Of a stretch of DNA of 47,331 nt, positions 8,768 through 15,970 are shown piece after piece. Numbering within the stretch: position 1 is the stretch's first letter; every line of letters begins with the position of its first letter. The translations under genes and the position numbers were made by a program. Source of the stretch: JABHIE01 sp964584805 (GTDB taxonomy: Bacteria > Planctomycetota > UBA1135); NCBI GenBank assembly GCA_964584805.1, contig CAZPAY010000021.1:1-47331 (forward strand), given 5' to 3'. The notes beneath the pieces are model-generated. The model saw nothing but the letters and a program-made list of their open reading frames with translations, had not been told where the DNA came from and ran no database searches.

Positions 8768-9268
8768 TTAGTGACATGGCTCGGACTTACCGGCCGGTTC
8801 TCCTGACAGGGCTCTTGGGAAGAGCACCTGATTTTCAAGGTGAACATGCATTTGCAGGTCACCTTTAAATTCGGCAAATAACTTATTCAAGTTTTGCCAT
8901 GTTTTATTTTCGCTATGTGTTGTCGCTAGGGCAACAACGAGCTGCTCAAGGCTTGCGAGATTCTCATCGTGCTCACGATGCTCCTGCTCCATCACGCTGA
9001 TTGGCGCCCCAGCATCATCGCCCATGTTATCCATAATCATAGGGAAGAGCACTTCCTCTTCTTTCGCGAGGTGGTCGTGGATTTCAAATTGCCAGCCCTC
9101 AAGAAACCGCAAAACAGCTTGACCAGGCGCACCGAGTTCACCAGCAAAGGCAATCATCTGGGGCAACTGCTCGCGGTGGACGGCATGAAAGCGCTCAAGA
9201 ATATGCTCGATCAGCGATCGCAAACTGCGACCCGACCATTTTTCGCTTTCTGCGGAGAGGGAATTCAT
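8768..9268 (-). CDS. Hemerythrin-like di-iron protein of the RIC (YtfE/ScdA) type
   Basis: 166 residues. Conserved His/Glu positions occur in the order expected for the RIC four-helix bundle: SLIEHILERFHAVHREQ, FEIHDHLAKEEEVLFPMI, VMEQEHREHDENL and MHVHLENQVLFPRAL. Family role: repair of iron-sulfur clusters damaged by NO or oxidants, or NO scavenging. The short N-terminal ScdA domain with its Cys pair is missing. It is the first gene of the sigma-54-driven nor operon. The annotated ATG lies one base after the predicted transcription start, so the message may be leaderless; a TTG 16 codons in is the only obvious alternative. Confidence 0.88.
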   Translation of the reverse strand: MNSLSAESEKWSGRSLRSLIEHILERFHAVHREQLPQMIAFAGELGAPGQAVLRFLEGWQFEIHDHLAKEEEVLFPMIMDNMGDDAGAPISVMEQEHREHDENLASLEQLVVALATTHSENKTWQNLNKLFAEFKGDLQMHVHLENQVLFPRALSGEPAGKSEPCH

Positions 9269-9280
9269 CCCCCACCCTAT

Positions 9281-9296
9281 TCAAGTCGCGTGCCAA
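9281..9296 (-). promoter_or_regulatory. Sigma-54 (-24/-12) promoter of the ric-norCBQD operon
   Basis: On the minus strand the sequence is TTGGCACGCGACTTGA, against the consensus TTGGCACG-N4-TTGCA. Only the C of the -12 element is changed to A, and GG-to-GC spacing is exact. The predicted start is base 9269, one base before the ric ATG. Regulation by NorR, a sigma-54 activator encoded divergently, is the expected pairing. Confidence 0.85.
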
Positions 9297-9322
9297 CATT
9301 TGGCGCGGCTCTTGCGGCTGTT

Positions 9323-9383
9323 GTTGTTGCTGCGACAACCCGATTTGTTGTCGAATCGACACGGTCGTTGCGCTATTGACAAC
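9323..9383. promoter_or_regulatory. Three NorR-type binding sites (GT-N7-AC)
   Basis: Box 1 (9323-9339, GTTGTTGCTGCGACAAC) and box 2 (9349-9361, TGTCGAATCGACA) are inverted repeats with exact GT-N7-AC cores. Box 3 (9367-9383, GTTGCGCTATTGACAAC) keeps the GTTG/CAAC arms but has one imperfect core half. Centres are 9331, 9355 and 9375, about 43-87 bases upstream of the sigma-54 promoter's -24 end. E. coli norVW also has three NorR sites. Box 3 overlaps the probable norR promoter. Confidence 0.75.
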
Positions 9384-9396
9384 GCCCGCCTACACT
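9368..9396 (+). promoter_or_regulatory. Possible norR promoter
   Basis: TTGCGC (9368-9373), 17 bases, then TACACT (9391-9396), giving a start close to the ATG at 9403. The match is weak (3 and 4 of 6). Its overlap with NorR box 3 would allow autorepression, as known for E. coli norR. Confidence 0.35.
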
Positions 9397-9402
9397 CAGT
9401 TC

Positions 9403-11046
9403 ATGGAAACTGTAACTCACGGTGAATTCGAACTCCTCATGCGCCTCTCGCTGGACCTGAGTTCTTCACTCGACTCGGAAGATCGCTTTCAGCGGTTGGT
9501 CGAAATTGTGGTCGATGCGTTGCCTGCCGATGCGGTAACACTTTTACGGTTAGAGGACGGCGCGCTCCTTCCCATCGCGCAGCATGGTCTAAGCCCCGAC
9601 GCCATGGGTCGGCGATTCGACCTCGAACAACACCCACGCCTCGCTCGTATTTGCGAAGCAGGTAAACCCGTTGTCTTTGACCCTGACAGCGACCTGCCCG
9701 ACCCTTTTGATGGACTGCTGGAAGCCGCACCTAACTTAAAAGACCGCATCCACGCATGCGTGGGCTGCCCATTGTGGGTGCATGAGCAATTAACCGGCGT
9801 GCTGACCCTCGATGCTTTGCGGCCTGATGCTTTCGAGGATCTCAGCCGGCCCTTCTTGGCCGCCCTCGGCGCACTAACCGGCGCAACACTTCACACTTCT
9901 TTGCTGATGCAAGCCCTTGAGCAAAGTGCAAAGCACAGTGGCCTCGTTGCACAGCATTTATTGGAAAGCGAGCGATCCAAGCATGGCGCCTACCTCATCG
10001 GCAGCGGCGAAGTCATGCAGCAATTGCGGGAAGAAATTCGTTTAGTTGGCGGCTCGCATTTACCGGTTTTAATCACAGGCGAAACGGGCTCTGGAAAAGA
10101 GTTAGCCGTGCAAATGCTTCACAAGAGTTCGCCGCGCGCCGACCAGACGATGGTTTATGTAAATTGCGCCGCGCTTCCCGAGGCCATCGCCGAAAGTGAA
10201 TTGTTTGGCCATGCTGCCGGAGCATTCACCGATGCAAAGCAAGCGCGGCCCGGCAAGTTCCAGCTCGCCGATAAGGCGACCCTCTTTCTGGACGAAATTG
10301 GCGAGTTGCCGCTCACCATTCAGGCCAAATTGCTGCGCGTTTTGCAATTCGGAGAAATTCAACGCGTGGGTAGCGATGAGCCAATGATTGTGGATGTCCG
10401 TATTTTTGCGGCAACGAATCGCGACTTAAAGAAAGAGGTTGAGGCTGGCAACTTCCGCGCTGATTTACTGCATCGTCTCGATGTTTGCAGGTTGCATGCG
10501 CCCGCCCTCCGCGATCACGCGGACGACATCCCGTCGATTGCTGGGCACTTTTGCGACACCTCGCGATTACAACTCGGTTCGGGGCGAATTCACCTTACGC
10601 CTCAAGCGCGAGAAGCCTTGGCGGAATACGACTGGCCAGGGAATGTGCGCGAATTAGAAAATGTAATCTCGAGGGCGGCCCTACGAGCAGCGGCACGCAG
10701 CGAAAGAGGGGCTCCAATTTTGTTGAGCGCCCGCGACTTAGGGGAAGACTTTTTAGTTCAACCCGCAAATGCTGCTGATGAAAACTCTACAGAGCAACAG
10801 AATGAGGTGGCGGGGCAAGGCACAGCAGGGCCGATAGCGGAGGTTGCTGATGGTGATTATTTAGCCCTTTCGCAACAAACGCTTTGCGCCGAAAGCATGA
10901 AAGACATGATCGATGCCTTTCAGTCCCGATTGATTCAAGATGCCATTGCCAAGCACAACGGAAATCGAGCCGCGGCCGCGCGCGAACTCGGGATGCACCG
11001 CAGCAATTTTCATCGCTTGACTCAACGACTCGGTGTCACCGGGTAG
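9403..11046 (+). CDS. norR: NorR, NO-sensing sigma-54-dependent activator (GAFTDA variant)
   Basis: 547 residues from the ATG at 9403; an in-frame TTG at 9376 lies inside NorR box 3 and is less likely. Domains are GAF (about 10-165), AAA+ (about 190-420) and a Fis-type helix-turn-helix (about 500-545, NRAAAARELGMHRSNFHRL). The GAF domain keeps segments that hold the NO-sensing mononuclear iron in E. coli NorR: HPRLARI, DSDLPDPFDGLL and HACVG. Walker A (GETGSGKE) is at about 226-233 and Walker B (LFLDEIGE) at about 294-301. The sigma-54 contact loop, normally GAFTGA, reads GAFTDA (273-278, bases 10219-10236). It is divergent from the operon it should control. Confidence 0.95.
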   Translation: METVTHGEFELLMRLSLDLSSSLDSEDRFQRLVEIVVDALPADAVTLLRLEDGALLPIAQHGLSPDAMGRRFDLEQHPRLARICEAGKPVVFDPDSDLPDPFDGLLEAAPNLKDRIHACVGCPLWVHEQLTGVLTLDALRPDAFEDLSRPFLAALGALTGATLHTSLLMQALEQSAKHSGLVAQHLLESERSKHGAYLIGSGEVMQQLREEIRLVGGSHLPVLITGETGSGKELAVQMLHKSSPRADQTMVYVNCAALPEAIAESELFGHAAGAFTDAKQARPGKFQLADKATLFLDEIGELPLTIQAKLLRVLQFGEIQRVGSDEPMIVDVRIFAATNRDLKKEVEAGNFRADLLHRLDVCRLHAPALRDHADDIPSIAGHFCDTSRLQLGSGRIHLTPQAREALAEYDWPGNVRELENVISRAALRAAARSERGAPILLSARDLGEDFLVQPANAADENSTEQQNEVAGQGTAGPIAEVADGDYLALSQQTLCAESMKDMIDAFQSRLIQDAIAKHNGNRAAAARELGMHRSNFHRLTQRLGVTG

Positions 11047-11067
11047 CTGAAGTTTTTTGCCCCGGGC

Positions 11068-11099
11068 TTGACACCTTCACTAATGAGACTTATTCTCAT
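11068..11099 (+). promoter_or_regulatory. Promoter overlapped by a Fur-box-like operator
   Basis: TTGACA (11068-11073), 17 bases, TATTCT (11091-11096). Over the -10 lies TGAGACTTATTCTCA (11084-11098), one mismatch from the Fur-family palindrome TGAGAATNATTCTCA. The predicted start (about 11102-11104) is just before the GTG at 11106. Confidence 0.65.
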
Positions 11100-11105
11100 C
11101 GCCTC

Positions 11106-11600
11106 GTGACCCACCAACTCCTCGTTTTAATCCATTTGATTGGCGCCATTTTCTTTGTTGGCGCAATCGCTCTTGAGGTTTTGTGCCTAAATTCCATGCG
11201 CAAACACCTCGGCGAAGACCTTTTTCAGAAGGTTGAGTTTTTGCTCTTTCGGCGAATCAAGCGTGTTTACCCGCTATTTGTGTTGCCGATGTATGCGATT
11301 GGTTTTCATTTTTACTTTCAATACGCACCCGACTCCTGGGAGGCGTACACCCACTGGTTAGGCACACACTTTGGCGCAATGCTGACTCTCAAAGCAGTTT
11401 TGGCTCTTGTGCTTCTCGGCGTTTTCTTAACCTCGCCTTTTACTTTTATGCGCCCACAACCCAACAAACTGAAGCACTTCTTTGTAATCACAGGCGACGA
11501 GAAAGACATGAAAATCGAGCACTTCAAATTCATCCATTACGGAGTTTTTGCACTTGGCTTGCTCATTGTGATCTTGGCAAAAATGATGTTTGTGAGTTAA
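11106..11600 (+). CDS. CopD-like four-helix integral membrane protein
   Basis: 164 residues from the GTG at 11106; the frame extends upstream into norR, but nothing there resembles a membrane protein. About four membrane helices are visible: VLIHLIGAIFFVGAIALEVL, LFVLPMYAIGFHFYFQY, AMLTLKAVLALVLLGVFL and FIHYGVFALGLLIVIL. Conserved-looking histidines at His3, His10, His54 and near the last helix (IEHFKFIHYG) could bind heme or metal, as in CopD-type and related proteins. It precedes norE and norF by 9 bases, so a role in NO reductase function or assembly is inferred. The exact family is uncertain. Confidence 0.7.
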   Translation: MTHQLLVLIHLIGAIFFVGAIALEVLCLNSMRKHLGEDLFQKVEFLLFRRIKRVYPLFVLPMYAIGFHFYFQYAPDSWEAYTHWLGTHFGAMLTLKAVLALVLLGVFLTSPFTFMRPQPNKLKHFFVITGDEKDMKIEHFKFIHYGVFALGLLIVILAKMMFVS

Positions 11601-11609
11601 TAGGTTCTA

Positions 11610-12191
11610 ATGTCTGACTCAAACCCAACGACTGCAAGGTGGCGACCTTTACCGGGCGACGCCGCCTGGTGGATGTTCTTAACTGCCGAATTTGCAACCA
11701 TCTGCATTTTTTGCGTGGCCTTCGCAGTGATGCGGGCCGGAGACCCCGAAGGTTTCGCGGCAAGTCAAGCGCACCTTAATCCAACCTTGGCGTTTGCGAA
11801 TACTTTGATATTGATTACCAGTGGGTGGTGTGCCGCACGCGGAGTTGCAGCAATCCAGCATGGGCGGGCTCGCATCACATCCCAATGGTATTTCTCCGCG
11901 CTTCTTCTCGGCCTTGTTTTTCTCTTTATCAAGACATCGGAATATTCTGCGAAGTCGGCTGAGGGTATTTCGCTCGGCACAGATACTTTCTTTTTCTTTT
12001 ATTATTTCTTAACTGGATTTCATTATCTACATGTCATGCTTGGCGTGATTTTTCTTGGCTACATCATTGTGAAATCTCATAAGGGTCAGGCCGATGTAGA
12101 CCTAATCCGCAACACCGAATCATCAGCGGCATTCTGGCACATGCTTGACTTGGTGTGGGTCATGCTCTTCCCTCTCTTGTATTTGATGTAG
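11610..12191 (+). CDS. norE: NorE, cytochrome c oxidase subunit III-like protein
   Basis: 193 residues with five to six membrane helices in the CoxC fold. The N-terminus PGDAAWWMFLTAEFATICIFC and the C-terminus GFHYLHVMLGVIFLGYI ... FWHMLDLVWVMLFPLLYL match the NorE/heme-copper subunit III pattern. NorE supports NO reductase activity in several denitrifiers but is not catalytic. It starts 9 bases after the CopD-like gene and is followed 2 bases later by norF. Confidence 0.9.
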   Translation: MSDSNPTTARWRPLPGDAAWWMFLTAEFATICIFCVAFAVMRAGDPEGFAASQAHLNPTLAFANTLILITSGWCAARGVAAIQHGRARITSQWYFSALLLGLVFLFIKTSEYSAKSAEGISLGTDTFFFFYYFLTGFHYLHVMLGVIFLGYIIVKSHKGQADVDLIRNTESSAAFWHMLDLVWVMLFPLLYLM

Positions 12192-12193
12192 TC

Positions 12194-12439
12194 ATGGAAA
12201 AAGCACTAAACATCATTTGGGTTTTACTGCTCTCTCTTTCTGCGAGCAGTTATCTTGTCGGCGAAAATTTTGTCGACGGCCGGGCGGCGATATACCTACT
12301 CATGGGCGCGGCGTTTTTAAAGCTGCTTATGATTACGGGCGTGTACATGGAGCTTGGCCACTGCCGCCCGCTCTATCTGCGCATTGCGACGGGCCTTTAT
12401 TTGCTCACGCTTGGGCTTATTGCGTTTGTTTCGGTTTAG
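12194..12439 (+). CDS. norF: NorF-like small membrane protein (COX subunit IV type)
   Basis: 81 residues from the ATG at 12194. There are three hydrophobic helices: NIIWVLLLSLSASSYLVG, IYLLMGAAFLKLLMITGVYME and ATGLYLLTLGLIAFVSV. The second matches the FLKLLMITGVYMEL core of NorF and cytochrome oxidase subunit IV proteins. It is probably the end of the CopD-norE-norF transcript; the stop converges on pxpC 23 bases away and no terminator hairpin is evident. Confidence 0.85.
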   Translation: MEKALNIIWVLLLSLSASSYLVGENFVDGRAAIYLLMGAAFLKLLMITGVYMELGHCRPLYLRIATGLYLLTLGLIAFVSV

Positions 12440-12462
12440 TGCGCGCGATTGTTAACGCGGCC

Positions 12463-13305
12463 CTAATCGGCTAAACAAAAACAAATGCGGTCACCAGCGA
12501 TTTTCTGGCTTAGCCGAGAAATCGCGAGTGCCGTTAACTGCAATACCCTCGGATACCCACCCGTTGTTGGCGCATCGCGCATCAAGGCGATTAGTTCACC
12601 GGAAGGCGTAAGCTGAACGGTTCCTGGCAAAACAGCCGATGTAAGGATGGCGGGCAAATCAAGTGCCAGTTGCTCAACCATTCGATATCCGACACGGTTG
12701 TTGTGATTTGAAATATGAAATGTGCCGCACAACTTTTTTTGCTCTGACGGCGCGAGTAATGCAAATTCTGGCCCAGGCATACAATCAATTTGGCTTGTCA
12801 GAAAATGTTGTGGGTGTATTTCTTTTTGGACTACGCTTGCTTCTGACGAATGGTCCATTGAGTGTGCGTTGAGCAAATCATTTTTTTGAACACAGGTTTT
12901 ACTAACGCCGGGGAAGTAACTCTTGCTGCCAAGGACTTCTGGTGTGTGTAGCCCGCCAACGACGGCCAAATAGACTCTTGCGCCATATTCTCTTTTGCCA
13001 AAACGCAACACATCACCCGCCGCGGCATGAATCCTACGGCCCATTTTAAGTGGCTCATTGTTTAATGACGGCGAAAAGTCCGCGCCCGTCAAGCAAAAGT
13101 AAAGCGGCTCGACGAATTCGTAAACTCCTTGACCATATGTGATTTCAAGAACTGCCGCGCTTGGCTCATTGCCCAAAATCGCATTTGCCGCTGCTGCTGA
13201 AACAGCGTCCATCGATCCGGAAACAGGGATGCCCCACCTCGCCATACCCACCCTGCCGCAATCTTGGACTGTGGTGTAAATCCCGGGGTTGATGATACGA
13301 ATCAA
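12463..13305 (-). CDS. pxpC: 5-oxoprolinase subunit C (KipA/PxpC family)
   Basis: 280 residues. Typical family segments are visible: GIYTTVQDCGRVGMARWGIPVSG with MDAVSAAAANAILGN, a mid-region NNRVGYRM, and DAPTTGGYPRVLQL near the C-terminus. With PxpA and PxpB it forms the bacterial ATP-dependent 5-oxoprolinase that opens 5-oxoproline to glutamate. Its ATG overlaps the stop of the pxpAB gene by 4 bases (ATGA), so translation is coupled. Confidence 0.93.
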   Translation of the reverse strand: MIRIINPGIYTTVQDCGRVGMARWGIPVSGSMDAVSAAAANAILGNEPSAAVLEITYGQGVYEFVEPLYFCLTGADFSPSLNNEPLKMGRRIHAAAGDVLRFGKREYGARVYLAVVGGLHTPEVLGSKSYFPGVSKTCVQKNDLLNAHSMDHSSEASVVQKEIHPQHFLTSQIDCMPGPEFALLAPSEQKKLCGTFHISNHNNRVGYRMVEQLALDLPAILTSAVLPGTVQLTPSGELIALMRDAPTTGGYPRVLQLTALAISRLSQKIAGDRICFCLAD

Positions 13306-14732
13306 CTGACCGGCCTCATGAGGTACTCGCCGCGCTCAACCTGAAATTCGATTTCATAAAATGTATCTAAATCAATCGGAACAAACCTGATTCGATCACC
13401 GGGTTGCGCAAAACATGGTGTATTGGATTGAGCATCAAAAAAACGAATGGGCGTCTTGCCAATCAAATTCCATCCGCCTGGGCCGGCCGATGGGTAGACG
13501 CCGGTTTGCTCACCCCCGATAGCGACCATGCCTTGCTCTACACGCAAGCGAGGCTTGGCTCGACGCGGCATATGAATGGATGCATTGAGACCGCCTAGAT
13601 ACAAAAACCCAGGCCGGAAACCAATAAAGTGAACCGGGTAATCCGAGGCGTGGTGCTGTTGAATGACATCGGGAATGGGCAATTGATTTGTTGCCGCAAT
13701 TTCTTCTAAATCGACCCCAAATTTCGCGTCGTAACAAACGGGGATTTGCCACAGCTTGGAGTCTGCTTGGCTCGCCGCACGCGCGCGTTTCGAAACAAGT
13801 TTTTGCAGGCGATCCAACTCTTGCTCGTACTGGATTGGCTCAACGTACTGAACCAATAGTGAATGATAGCCCGCGACGCAATCCCGAATTCCCACACACT
13901 CGGTAAGCTCGCGCTGACACACACGGATGTCGTCCGAAATGGCTGTCTCGATACGCCTGGGCCACTCCATCAAAATGGCTGACTCACCAAACGGCTTAAA
14001 TGTTAGCTCAAACAGCCCATGGCCCAATCGCGGGTGAGAGTGAATCGCTTGAAGGATGGGCAATGCATTTGGGTTGTCGCCATGAATGCAAAATGTTTCG
14101 GCCCGAATGAGTTTTGCCTTGCCGTCGAGCGTGGTGACGCGAGATTCAAAAACCATGCTCTCAAGGTGCATTAAGACATCAAGCGACTGAGTCAAGACGG
14201 CCTGATTGCTTTCGCGCGACACAAGCGAAAGGTCCGCGTTGTAGTTTCGATCCGCAAAGGCTTCATCAACAAAAACCAAGCCACTCTTGGGTGCGAGCGA
14301 AGACAGCAGCGACTGAGGTGGGCCAAAAACTTTGACCCCTTTGAATATTGAAGAAACCGCATCAACAAAAAGGGTCGCCGCCTCTAATTGGTTTGCGACC
14401 ACGCCATAAAGCGAACCATGCGCTTTAACATGGTTGACCGCAACGCCGGCGACTTTCGCTCGATCTCGAAACAGCTCTAATTGACAAAGGATTGCGTCAC
14501 GCAAATCTTTCGCTGGCATCTGCAAGACTTGGCGCCCAAAGTTTTTTCTATCAGGGAAAGATGGGTGTGCGCCAATTAACACATCATGCTCAACGGCTAA
14601 CTGAATCGCAGAATCAATCGTCTGCGCGTCGCCCGCATGACCGCCGCAAGCAATGTTGCAAGTGGACAAATAGGGCATTAATGCCGCATCGTTTCCCGCG
14701 CCTTCCCCAAGATCACAATTGATGTCGATCAT
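13302..14732 (-). CDS. pxpAB: Fused 5-oxoprolinase subunits A and B
   Basis: 476 residues, a fusion of two normally separate proteins. Residues about 1-235 are PxpA (LamB/YcsF): MIDINCDLGEG, CNIACGGHAGD, LIGAHPSFPDR, VKAHGSLYG, DEAFADRNYN. Residues about 240-476 are PxpB (KipI): FGESAILMEW, IGFRPGFLYLGGL, MPRRAKPRLRV and YPSAGPGGWNLIGKTP. Both halves are near full length and keep their motifs, so the fusion should be active and would fix a 1:1 ratio. It starts directly after the stop of the transporter gene (no gap) and overlaps pxpC. Confidence 0.93.
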   Translation of the reverse strand: MIDINCDLGEGAGNDAALMPYLSTCNIACGGHAGDAQTIDSAIQLAVEHDVLIGAHPSFPDRKNFGRQVLQMPAKDLRDAILCQLELFRDRAKVAGVAVNHVKAHGSLYGVVANQLEAATLFVDAVSSIFKGVKVFGPPQSLLSSLAPKSGLVFVDEAFADRNYNADLSLVSRESNQAVLTQSLDVLMHLESMVFESRVTTLDGKAKLIRAETFCIHGDNPNALPILQAIHSHPRLGHGLFELTFKPFGESAILMEWPRRIETAISDDIRVCQRELTECVGIRDCVAGYHSLLVQYVEPIQYEQELDRLQKLVSKRARAASQADSKLWQIPVCYDAKFGVDLEEIAATNQLPIPDVIQQHHASDYPVHFIGFRPGFLYLGGLNASIHMPRRAKPRLRVEQGMVAIGGEQTGVYPSAGPGGWNLIGKTPIRFFDAQSNTPCFAQPGDRIRFVPIDLDTFYEIEFQVERGEYLMRPVS

Positions 14733-15959
14733 TTAATACAAGCCAAACACCGAGCCGATTGCCTTTGTCCCTAGCGAAAGGCTGATGAGTAAAATGATGA
14801 AAGCAAATAGGTTTTGGGTTCTTGAATTCACATACTCACCCAAAAGAGGTTTGCGGTTGGCCACCCAAATTAAAAGGCCGGCAATAATCGGCAACAGGAA
14901 ACCATTTGCGATTTGTGCAAACTGAATCAACTCGATTGGCTTGAGGCCTATGGAAGAAACCAGAACACCAAGAGCCAAGATAAACATCCAAACCAATCTG
15001 AACTTCTTGGATTGCATCCCGCCCGACCAGCCCAAGCAACCTTTTGCAACATAAGCGGCGGCAAGAGGTGCCGTGATGGCTGATGTCAGCCCAGCCGCAA
15101 ACAAACCAAAGGAGAGGAAGTATTTTGCGGAAGGGCCATAAACCGTTGTCAGGCCGTCTGCTAAATCGATTGCGCTCAAGATTTCTTTCGCTGGGCTTGC
15201 GGCAGCAGAAACAATAATGGCCATTGAAACGAGGCCGCCCAGTGAAATGGAAAAAATCGCGTCTTGCCTCGCCGCCTTTAACCCACTTTTATCACCCCAC
15301 TTTTCTTTGGCCAAAGATGCGTGCAAAAACAAATTGTAAGGCACAACCGTTGTGCCAATCAGCCCGATGATGGTCAGCAAACTCCCTGACGGGACAGATG
15401 GCCTAAAAGCTCCGCGCAACACGCACGCGACATCTGGCTTGGTAGCAATCGCAGCGACAACAAAAGAAAGGCTCATCAGTACGACCAAGCTCACAAGCAG
15501 TTTTTCGAGATGCTTGTAAGTTCCAGAATATAGGCAAAAAAATGCAATTGCGCCAATCATCACGCTTAGCCAGTTGAATGTGACTCCAAAGACCAGGCTT
15601 TGAAAATCACCCATAACCGCTTCGAGTCCCAAAACCCCGCCACTAATATTCCCGGCCTGATAAGACGCGTTGCCCACAACAATGGCCAACAGCATCAGAG
15701 TCAACAACGCACGCCTTAACAATGGTGAGGAAATTTCTGCGCGGATGACTTCTGCTAGGCCACGCTGCGTAACTAGCCCAAGTCGAGCAGCCATTTCTTG
15801 CAAAACAATGGTCGCCACAATCGACAACAACATTGCCCACAACAAATCGAAGCCGAAACCAACGCCCGCCAAAGTGCAAAGCGTGACCGTGCCCGGGCCG
15901 ACAAATGCGGCGGCCACCAACGCGCCAGGGCCAATGCTAGGGAGCCAGCGTTTGCGCAT
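14733..15959 (-). CDS. NRAMP-fold transporter lacking metal-binding motifs; probable 5-oxoproline or organic substrate transporter
   Basis: 408 residues with about 11 membrane helices in the NRAMP arrangement. The metal-binding DPGN of helix 1 reads GPGT (residues 21-24, AAAFVGPGTVTL) and the helix 6 MPH reads VPY (206-208, TTVVPYNLFLHAS). Thus the Asp, Asn and Met ligands are all lost. Bacillus subtilis YcsG is a similar NRAMP-like protein inside the ycsF/kip (pxpA) operon. Transport of 5-oxoproline or a related compound is therefore more likely than metal uptake; this is inference. First gene of the pxp unit, 11 bases after glgP. Confidence 0.75.
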   Translation of the reverse strand: MRKRWLPSIGPGALVAAAFVGPGTVTLCTLAGVGFGFDLLWAMLLSIVATIVLQEMAARLGLVTQRGLAEVIRAEISSPLLRRALLTLMLLAIVVGNASYQAGNISGGVLGLEAVMGDFQSLVFGVTFNWLSVMIGAIAFFCLYSGTYKHLEKLLVSLVVLMSLSFVVAAIATKPDVACVLRGAFRPSVPSGSLLTIIGLIGTTVVPYNLFLHASLAKEKWGDKSGLKAARQDAIFSISLGGLVSMAIIVSAAASPAKEILSAIDLADGLTTVYGPSAKYFLSFGLFAAGLTSAITAPLAAAYVAKGCLGWSGGMQSKKFRLVWMFILALGVLVSSIGLKPIELIQFAQIANGFLLPIIAGLLIWVANRKPLLGEYVNSRTQNLFAFIILLISLSLGTKAIGSVFGLY

Positions 15960-15970
15960 TCGCTACTTTC

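Noticed and set aside
8746..8877. 44-residue N-terminal extension of NorC
   Set aside because: It would be read through the C9 tract and out of frame across the end of ric; the membrane anchor begins at MLTKSAAK.
9376..9402. TTG start for NorR 9 codons upstream of the ATG
   Set aside because: It lies within NorR box 3 and the GAF domain does not need the extra residues; the ATG at 9403 is preferred.
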